Below are positions 1-5,531 of a stretch of 5,531 bases of DNA, piece after piece. Within the stretch, counting starts at the first letter, position 1; every line of letters starts with the position of its first letter. Made by a program: the position numbers and the translations under genes. A model generated the notes under the pieces. It did not search any database. It worked only from the letters and a program-made list of their open reading frames with translations, and was not told the origin of the DNA. The DNA is from JBOGXB01 sp050694215 (lineage in GTDB: Bacteria > Actinomycetota > CADDZG01 > WHSQ01). The stretch covers positions 1-5,531 of the forward strand of contig JBOGXB010000097.1 of assembly GCA_050694215.1 (NCBI GenBank), given 5' to 3'.

Positions 1-1469
<1,469 letters not shown>

Positions 1470-1470
1470 A

Positions 1471-1500
1471 TAGATGCTCGCGCTCGCTATGGAGTTTCCA
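1471..1500 (-). promoter_or_regulatory. Conserved actinobacterial-type pre-23S spacer motif
   Basis: Read on the minus strand, the bases just before the 23S 5' end run GGAAACTCCATAGCGAGC then GCGAGCATCTATAG. From memory, this matches the segment near the 3' end of the 16S-23S spacer in Streptomyces and mycobacteria (GAGAACTG..ATAGTG...GCGAGCATC). In those genomes the segment is a transcribed, precursor-processing part of the rRNA operon. Its presence here supports the 5' boundary of the 23S gene and an actinobacterial affiliation, even though no 16S gene precedes it. Its exact function (processing stem, antitermination or chaperoning of folding) is inferred, not shown. Confidence 0.6.
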
Positions 1501-1562
1501 AGGTCCATCGAGAGATAGAACTTTCGTCGTCTCAACCTTCCTTGCAACATCTGTTCGGGGGC

Positions 1563-1598
1563 AAAAAATTCCCGCCGGACCGAACTTCGGGCGGCGGG
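1563..1598 (-). terminator. Intrinsic (Rho-independent) terminator between argH and 23S rRNA
   Basis: On the minus strand a perfect 7-bp stem, CCCGCCG (1598-1592) with CGGCGGG (1577-1571), encloses a second short hairpin, CCGAAGTTCGG. It is followed by AA and then six T residues (1568-1563). A strong GC stem plus T-tract is the textbook intrinsic terminator. The opposite strand has no T-tract, so it should work only in the leftward direction. The simplest role is ending the arg operon transcript about 190 bases after the argH stop, insulating the rRNA gene. It lies downstream of the best promoter candidate (1697-1727), so it could also act on a leader transcript heading into 23S. Confidence 0.8.
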
Positions 1599-1605
1599 GC
1601 GTCGT

Positions 1606-1641
1606 GACTGGAAGCAGTCGCGTCGACTGACCGTTAGGTCA
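1606..1641 (-). other. Cluster of overlapping, partly mutually exclusive RNA hairpins
   Basis: Three perfect inverted repeats are packed into 36 bases. In minus-strand order they are: hairpin A, TGACC-TAAC-GGTCA (1641-1628); hairpin B, CAGTCG-ACG-CGACTG (1629-1615); and hairpin C, GACTG-CTTC-CAGTC (1619-1606). B shares its 3' arm with the 5' arm of C and shares two bases with A, so B cannot form together with C or with full A, whereas A and C are compatible. The intrinsic terminator begins 7 bases further on. The repeats are directly visible; a regulatory role (attenuation, antitermination, processing site) is only inferred. Confidence 0.45.
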
Positions 1642-1680
1642 CCCCGGGGAAGGTCTTCAGCAAAGCGAGGGTCCTTTCTC

Positions 1681-1697
1681 TCTTGACAGCCTCAAGA
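1681..1697 (-). repeat. Inverted repeat over the predicted transcription start
   Basis: A perfect 6-bp inverted repeat, TCTTGA-GGCTG-TCAAGA on the minus strand, directly abuts the candidate -10 hexamer TACAAT (1702-1697). The transcription start would fall near 1690, inside the repeat. This geometry would suit an operator or a 5'-terminal RNA hairpin. The repeat is short and the function is unproven. Confidence 0.35.
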
Positions 1698-1727
1698 TTG
1701 TACACGAGGCCCCCTCTCTCGGGCCAA
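1697..1727 (-). promoter_or_regulatory. Candidate sigma-70-type promoter directed toward 23S rRNA
   Basis: On the minus strand a good -10 hexamer TACAAT (1702-1697) fits the TANNNT core of housekeeping promoters. A TTGGCC element (1727-1722) lies 19 bases upstream, or TGGCCC lies 18 bases upstream; both are weak -35 matches. Transcription would start near 1690, about 220 bases before the 23S 5' end. It is the best promoter-like sequence seen in the argH-23S gap, and the 23S gene needs one if it is truly unlinked from 16S. No good -35/-10 pair was found between the terminator and the 23S gene. A short GGCCC/GGGCC inverted repeat covers the spacer. Confidence 0.4.
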
Positions 1728-1746
1728 CCGGAGCGCGGCCAGGGGC

Positions 1747-1762
1747 ATGGAGAGGTCTCCAT
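1747..1762 (-). other. Short hairpin just downstream of argH
   Basis: A perfect 6-bp stem with a four-base loop (ATGGAG-ACCT-CTCCAT on the minus strand) begins 28 bases after the argH stop codon. No T-tract follows, so it is not an intrinsic terminator by itself. It could stabilise the 3' end of the arg mRNA or be incidental. Confidence 0.3.
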
Positions 1763-1789
1763 CAGAGGCTCCATCTGCTTCCGTGCCGC

Positions 1790-3178
1790 TCAGGACGCCA
1801 GGGCATCCCCCGCGGAGCGAAGGCGGGCTGCCTGCTCGGCGACCCGATCGGGAGCGGTACCACCCTTCCCCTTTCGCGCGGCCAGGCCGACGCGGGGATC
1901 GGCCGCAGCGAGGTCGCTCGGCTCGAATCGGTCGTGGAATCCCCTCAGCTCCTCGCCATCGAGGTCCGTGAGACCTCGTCCTTGGGACTCGAGCGCCGCC
2001 ACCAGCTTGCCGGTCGCGTTGTGAGCGTCTCGGAACGGCACACCGCGCCGAACGAGGGTCTCGGCGAGGTCGGTGGCCCATGCTCCGCTCCCCGCCGCGG
2101 CCTCCGCCATGCGCTGCTTGTCGAACCTGATCGCCCCAAGGAGCCCGATCGTCCCCCGGATGCATCCGCGCAGGCGGTCGACCGCTTGGAAGACGTATCC
2201 CTTGTCCTCCTGGAGGTCGCGGTCGTAGGCGAGCGGCAACCCCTTGAGAAGCACGAGCAGGCCGGTGAGAGCCGCGACGCCTCCGGATGCTCGGCCACGG
2301 ATCAGCTCCGCCATGTCCGGGTTCCGCTTCTGGGGCATCATGCTGGAGCCCGTCGACCAGTCGTCTGAGAGGCGCGCGAACCCAAACTCCGACGAGGTCC
2401 ACAGCACGATCTCCTCCGCGAGCCGGGAGAGGTGCACCCCGCACAGAGCACAGGCATAGACGAGGTCGGCTGCGAAGTCTCTGTCGGAGACGGCGTCCAT
2501 CGCGTTGTCGAAGGTGCTCGAGAGATCGAGCTCGTGAGCCGCGATCTCCGGGTCGAGACCGAGCGTGCTGCCCGCGATCGCACCGGCCCCCAGCGCGCTC
2601 ACATCCGCCGCTGCGTACGCGGCCTTGAAGCGACGGGCGTCGCGCAGCAGGGCGAAACCGTGCGCGAGGAGATGGAAGCCGGCGGTAACCGGTTGTGCCG
2701 GCTGCAGGTGGGTGTAGCCGGGCATCAGAGTGTCGGCTTGAGCGTCTCCGAAGTCCGCTATCAGGGAGATCAACGCGCGCAGATCGTCGATCGTGTCGGA
2801 GGCCGCGTCGCGGCACCACAGACGGAGGTCGCTCGCAACGAGATCGTTCCGGCTTCGGCCTGCGTGGATCCTGCGGCCGGTCTCGCCGAGTCGCTCCGTG
2901 AGAAGCCGCTCCACCAGAGAGTGGACATCCTCATCCCCGGGATCGGCGATCAGCGTCCCCGCCTCCCACTCCGTCATCAGGTCCTTGCATAGCTGATCGA
3001 CTCGCGCTAACTCCTTCCGCGCGAGCAAGTCGGCCGCTGCGAGCACGCGCGCGTGGGCACGCGTCGAGGCGAGGTCCTGCGGGAGTAGGCGCATGTCGGT
3101 ACCGATGGAGGCGGTGAGCGCCATCAGGTCCGGATGGGGGCCGCGCTCGAAGCGACCCCCCCACGGCATGCGGCTCAT
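1790..3178 (-). CDS. argH: Argininosuccinate lyase (EC 4.3.2.1)
   Basis: ArgH cleaves argininosuccinate to arginine and fumarate, the last step of arginine synthesis; it is a cytosolic homotetramer of the aspartase/fumarase superfamily. The 462-residue product has the family length. It opens with MSRMPWGGRF, the usual N-terminal WGGRF. It then shows EDVHSLVE (83-90), GRSRND (107-112), TLMPGYTHLQPAQPV with the conserved histidine at 157, the superfamily signature GSSMMPQKRNPD (277-288) with the catalytic serine loop, YDRDLQEDK (318-326) and ATDLAETLVRRGVPFRDAH (368-386). The GRSRND motif is followed by Leu113, where most family members have Gln. The ATG is chosen because it overlaps the argG stop by 4 bases (ATGA) and gives the family N-terminus; the frame stays open 52 codons further upstream, but that part lies inside argG. 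No good ribosome binding site is close (GGAGGTG lies 21 bases upstream), so coupled translation from argG is likely. Confidence 0.97.
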   Translation of the reverse strand: MSRMPWGGRFERGPHPDLMALTASIGTDMRLLPQDLASTRAHARVLAAADLLARKELARVDQLCKDLMTEWEAGTLIADPGDEDVHSLVERLLTERLGETGRRIHAGRSRNDLVASDLRLWCRDAASDTIDDLRALISLIADFGDAQADTLMPGYTHLQPAQPVTAGFHLLAHGFALLRDARRFKAAYAAADVSALGAGAIAGSTLGLDPEIAAHELDLSSTFDNAMDAVSDRDFAADLVYACALCGVHLSRLAEEIVLWTSSEFGFARLSDDWSTGSSMMPQKRNPDMAELIRGRASGGVAALTGLLVLLKGLPLAYDRDLQEDKGYVFQAVDRLRGCIRGTIGLLGAIRFDKQRMAEAAAGSGAWATDLAETLVRRGVPFRDAHNATGKLVAALESQGRGLTDLDGEELRGFHDRFEPSDLAAADPRVGLAARKGKGGTAPDRVAEQAARLRSAGDALAS

Positions 3179-4365
3179 CTCGGTGCGTGGATCTGCGCCC
3201 ACCTCCGTGAGGGGAGGCCCCACAACCTGACGAACCCCGCGGCGTCTTCGTGGTTGAAAGCGTCCTCGCTGCCGTACGTAGCCAGCCCCTCGTCGTAGAG
3301 GGCAAAGGGGGATCTCCGGCCCACAACCGAGCACGAGCCGGGCCCGAACCGCAGCCGAACGGTTCCGGTGACCACTCTTTCAGTTGCTCTCGCGAACGCC
3401 TCGATCGATTCCCTGAGCGGTGAGAACCACAGTCCCTCGTACACGAGCTCCGACCACAGGACCTCCAGCCGTCGCTTCTCTCGCAGCAGTGCGCGCTCGA
3501 GGACGAGCTGCTCCAGCTCGGAGTGCGCCGCGATCAGGGACAGGGCCGCGGGTGCTTCATAGACCTCGCGCGACTTGATGCCGACGAGCCTGTCCTCCAC
3601 CATGTCGATGCGCCCCACCCCATGAGTCCCGCCCAACTTGGTCATGACCTCGATCGCGGCGAGAGGATCGAGGGTCTCGCCGTCGACCGACGAGGGAACG
3701 CCCGACTCGAAACCGATCTCGACGTCGTGCACGTCGGTTGGAGCGGCAGACGGCGGCATCGTGAGCTCGAAGACGTCCTCCGGCGCGCTCACCCACGGAT
3801 CCTCGAGGACCCCGCATTCGATGCTTCTCCCCCAGAGGTTCTCGTCGACCGAGTACGGGGAGGACTTGGTAGTGGTGATCGGGAGGCGGCGAGAGCGCGC
3901 ATAGTCGATCGTTTCGTCGCGGCTCATACCCCAATCACGGACCGGGGCCAGGACCTCGATTCCGGGCGCGAGCGACGACAACGACACCTCGAAGCGGACC
4001 TGGTCGTTCCCCTTGCCGGTGCAGCCGTGCGCGACCGCGGTCGCGCCGGTCTTTTCGGCGACCTCGATGAGTACCTCTGAGATCAGCGGCCGGGACAGCG
4101 CGGACACCAGCGGATAGCGGCCCTGATAGAGAGCGTTCATGCGTAGAGCGGGGAGCACGTAGCCGGATACGAAACGCTGCCTGGCGTCCACGAGCTCCGC
4201 GCCGACCGCACCGAGATGCGTGGCGCGTGCGACGGCCGAAGACAAGTCTCCGGGCTGGCCCACGTCAACTGCAGCTGCCACAACTTCGTGACCCTGTTCC
4301 GTCAGCCACCGGATGGCAACCGAAGTATCCAGGCCGCCCGAATACGCCAGTACCACCTTCTTCAT
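3175..4365 (-). CDS. argG: Argininosuccinate synthase (EC 6.3.4.5)
   Basis: ArgG joins citrulline and aspartate with ATP, releasing AMP and pyrophosphate, to give argininosuccinate, the substrate of the next gene product ArgH. The 396-residue protein has normal length for the short bacterial type. It shows the N-terminal PP-loop AYSGGLDTS (7-15) for ATP, the substrate-region motif ALYQGRYPLVSALSRPLI (78-95), AHGCTGKGNDQVRFE (112-126), YSVDENLWGRSIE (171-183) and GIKSREVYEAPAA (262-274). The ATG at 4365 is preferred over in-frame upstream codons (17 extra) because MKKVVLAYSGG is the family N-terminus and AAGGAG lies 8 bases before it. It overlaps the argR stop by 4 bases and the argH start by 4 bases, placing it firmly in one operon. 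All key motifs appear intact. Confidence 0.98.
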   Translation of the reverse strand: MKKVVLAYSGGLDTSVAIRWLTEQGHEVVAAAVDVGQPGDLSSAVARATHLGAVGAELVDARQRFVSGYVLPALRMNALYQGRYPLVSALSRPLISEVLIEVAEKTGATAVAHGCTGKGNDQVRFEVSLSSLAPGIEVLAPVRDWGMSRDETIDYARSRRLPITTTKSSPYSVDENLWGRSIECGVLEDPWVSAPEDVFELTMPPSAAPTDVHDVEIGFESGVPSSVDGETLDPLAAIEVMTKLGGTHGVGRIDMVEDRLVGIKSREVYEAPAALSLIAAHSELEQLVLERALLREKRRLEVLWSELVYEGLWFSPLRESIEAFARATERVVTGTVRLRFGPGSCSVVGRRSPFALYDEGLATYGSEDAFNHEDAAGFVRLWGLPSRRWAQIHAPR

Positions 4366-4856
4366 GTGCGGGGCTCCTTGTCGTGTGAGCGTTGGGCCGA
4401 GGTCTCTCGCAACCACTTACCGGCCAGCGCGGCGGCGGCATCGGGGTCCGCAGTTGCGACGAAGATTGTGTCGTCTCCGGCGATAGTGCCGGCTACATCC
4501 GTCAGCTCCGCCAGGTCGATGGCCCGAGCCACCGCGCTCGCATGACCCGGAGCGGTCGTGACGATCACGAGAGAGTTGGCGGGCCGGATCGAGACCGCGA
4601 AATCATCGAGGATCTTGGCGACGTTGCGCGTCACCAGGTCGGCTGAGGTCGAGCGTGGTACGTCGTCGGCCAATCTGTACACGAAGCTCCCGTTAACGCG
4701 GACCTTCGTCGCCCCGACGGCCTGAAGATCACGAGACACCGTCGCCTGGGTCACCTGGTGTCCCAACTCGAGCAGGGCATCTACGAGCTCCTTCTGGCTC
4801 GAGAGCCTTCCTTCGTGCAGCAGTCTCAGCAGCTCCCTGCGCCTGTGCGACCTCAC
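4362..4856 (-). CDS. argR: Arginine repressor ArgR
   Basis: ArgR is an arginine-responsive DNA-binding regulator that forms hexamers and represses arginine biosynthesis genes when arginine is plentiful. The 164-residue protein has an N-terminal winged helix-turn-helix (about 1-65) with the recognition segment QATVSRDL (37-44). A linker leads to the C-terminal oligomerisation and arginine-binding domain (about 75-150), with TAPGHASAVARAID (101-114) and GTIAGDDTIFV (123-133), whose paired aspartates bind arginine in the family. It starts with GTG, overlapping the argD stop by 4 bases (GTGA), and has an excellent GGAGGTGA ribosome binding site. Lying within the operon, it probably controls its own synthesis, through operators that would be upstream of this window. 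The last dozen residues are a charged tail that overlaps the argG ribosome binding site. Confidence 0.96.
   Translation of the reverse strand: MRSHRRRELLRLLHEGRLSSQKELVDALLELGHQVTQATVSRDLQAVGATKVRVNGSFVYRLADDVPRSTSADLVTRNVAKILDDFAVSIRPANSLVIVTTAPGHASAVARAIDLAELTDVAGTIAGDDTIFVATADPDAAAALAGKWLRETSAQRSHDKEPRT
4374..4379 (-). promoter_or_regulatory. Ribosome binding site of argG
   Basis: AAGGAG on the minus strand sits 8 bases before the argG ATG at 4365. It decides the start in favour of MKKVVLAYSGG over the upstream in-frame extension. The site is embedded in the last codons of argR. Confidence 0.75.
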
Positions 4857-5531
4857 GCTGTCACCTCCGGCCAGATGTCACCGAGGATACCCACGGCCTC
4901 GTCGATCTGCGCGTCGGAGATCACCAGTGGCGGGATTAGTCGCAGCACGGAGGGGTTCACGTCGTTGACGAGCAAACCCCGCTCCAATGCACGGGCCACC
5001 ACTCGGCGAGCGACATCCCGGCCGAGGTCCACCGCGATCATGAGCCCGCGGCCTCGAACCTCGTGGTTCCCGAATACCTGGCGTAGTCCGGCTCGGAGTC
5101 GCTCTCCCGCGACGCGCGCGCGCTCGATGAGGCCTTCGTCTTCGATCACGTCGAGCACCGTGAGCGCGGCTGCTGCTTGAACAGGTCCCCCGCCGAAGGT
5201 CGTACCGTGATCACCGGGCTCGAACGCGCTCGCGACCTCAGGCCGCGCCAGGCACACACCCATCGGGAGCCCACCTGCGAGCGACTTGGCAAGGCACATC
5301 ACGTGTGGCTCGACGCCCTCGAACTGGAACGCGAACCATTCCCCCGTGCGGCCGAGGCCGGTCTGCACCTCGTCGAGCACAAGCAGAGCACGGCGCTCGT
5401 CGCACAGGTCGCGCGCGGCCCGGATGTAGCCCTCGGACGGGACGACGACTCCCCCCTCACCCTGGATGGGCTCGAGAATGACTGCCGCCACCGAATCGTC
5501 GACCGTTGCACGGAGGGCGGCGACATCGTCG
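4853..5531 (-). CDS. argD: Acetylornithine aminotransferase, C-terminal portion (partial, 5' end beyond right edge)
   Basis: ArgD is a PLP-dependent class III aminotransferase converting N-acetylglutamate semialdehyde and glutamate to N-acetylornithine and 2-oxoglutarate. Only the last 225 residues are visible; the frame is open through the right edge, and the first visible residues (DDVAALRATVDDSVAAVILE) are coding, so no start is in view. Motifs include AAVILEPIQGEGG, LLVLDEVQTGLGRTG with the PLP-ring aspartate, CLAKSLAGG with the Schiff-base lysine (codon at 5287-5285), GDHGTTFGGGP with the phosphate-contacting threonine, and VRGRGLMIAVDL. The usual GGNP of this family reads GGGP here. The product could in principle be a related omega-aminotransferase, but the arg context makes ArgD by far the best call. 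Its stop overlaps the argR GTG start by 4 bases, and argR follows directly with no argF between. Confidence 0.93.
   Translation of the reverse strand, partial: DDVAALRATVDDSVAAVILEPIQGEGGVVVPSEGYIRAARDLCDERRALLVLDEVQTGLGRTGEWFAFQFEGVEPHVMCLAKSLAGGLPMGVCLARPEVASAFEPGDHGTTFGGGPVQAAAALTVLDVIEDEGLIERARVAGERLRAGLRQVFGNHEVRGRGLMIAVDLGRDVARRVVARALERGLLVNDVNPSVLRLIPPLVISDAQIDEAVGILGDIWPEVTA
4861..4868 (-). promoter_or_regulatory. Strong ribosome binding site of argR
   Basis: GGAGGTGA on the minus strand, a full 8-base match to the anti-Shine-Dalgarno sequence, ends 4 bases before the GTG at 4856. It supports the GTG as the argR start. It is the strongest such site in the window and lies within the last codons of argD. 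Confidence 0.8.

Noticed and set aside
1470..1562. Search for a closer 23S promoter between the terminator and the gene
   Set aside because: TTGCAA (1547-1542) and TTGAGA (1535-1530) occur, but neither has a TANNNT-like hexamer at 16-18 bases, so no promoter is called there.
1655..1672. Possible boxA antitermination element (CTCGCTTTGCTGAA on the minus strand)
   Set aside because: Similarity to the TGCTCTTTAACA consensus is only partial; the match is too weak to call without comparative data.
1683..1688. Perfect TTGACA on the plus strand as a -35 element
   Set aside because: No -10-like hexamer lies 16-18 bases downstream, and no plus-strand gene follows. The hexamer partly coincides with the minus-strand inverted repeat.
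1634..1789. The argH frame continues open for 51 codons past its TGA to a TAA
   Set aside because: ArgH already ends at its normal length and C-terminal motif. The extension has no recognisable homology and covers promoter and hairpin signals, so neither readthrough nor recoding is supported.
1692..2819. 375-codon open frame on the minus strand and long plus-strand frames over argH and argG
   Set aside because: These are high-GC shadow frames of argH and argG, arginine- and proline-rich, without motifs or credible ribosome binding sites.
3179..3334. 52-codon upstream extension of the argH frame
   Set aside because: It lies inside argG in another frame, is arginine-rich shadow sequence, and the family N-terminus begins at the ATG at 3178.
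4366..4416. 17-codon upstream extension of the argG frame
   Set aside because: The MKKVVLAYSGG start has a ribosome binding site at proper spacing and matches the family N-terminus; the extension lies inside argR.

Overview
The window is GC-rich and appears to come from a bacterium, most likely a member of the Actinomycetota or a close relative. Two things point there. The partial 23S rRNA and its immediate 5' flank carry the actinobacterial-type pre-23S motif (an AACTNNATAG...GCGAGCATCT pattern just before the mature 5' end). The arginine genes also follow the actinobacterial order argD-argR-argG-argH. The assignment is by recognition only; no phylogeny was run. All genes lie on the minus strand, so the reading order is from the right edge to the left edge.

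Right part (about 1790-5531): four arginine biosynthesis genes. The 3' portion of argD (acetylornithine aminotransferase, cut by the window edge) is followed by argR (arginine repressor), argG (argininosuccinate synthase) and argH (argininosuccinate lyase). Each neighbouring pair overlaps by exactly 4 bases (GTGA or ATGA), so this is a tightly coupled polycistronic unit. ArgD acts mid-pathway, making N-acetylornithine. ArgG and ArgH convert citrulline plus aspartate to arginine plus fumarate. ArgR is the arginine-sensing regulator, encoded inside the operon it presumably controls. argF (ornithine carbamoyltransferase), which sits between argD and argR in mycobacteria, is not present at that position.

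Middle (about 1470-1789): a 320-base non-coding stretch dense in signals. In transcription order it holds a small hairpin just after argH, a plausible sigma-70-type promoter (-10 TACAAT), an inverted repeat over the predicted start point, a run of overlapping and partly mutually exclusive hairpins, a convincing intrinsic terminator with a T-tract, and the conserved pre-23S motif.

Left part (1 to about 1469): the 5' half of a 23S rRNA gene (domains I and II and the start of III), running off the left edge. No 16S rRNA or tRNA gene precedes it; its upstream neighbour is argH. The 23S gene therefore looks unlinked from 16S and must have its own transcription start, unless the contig is chimeric. 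This, together with the terminator lying between the best promoter candidate and the 23S gene, is the most notable feature of the window.
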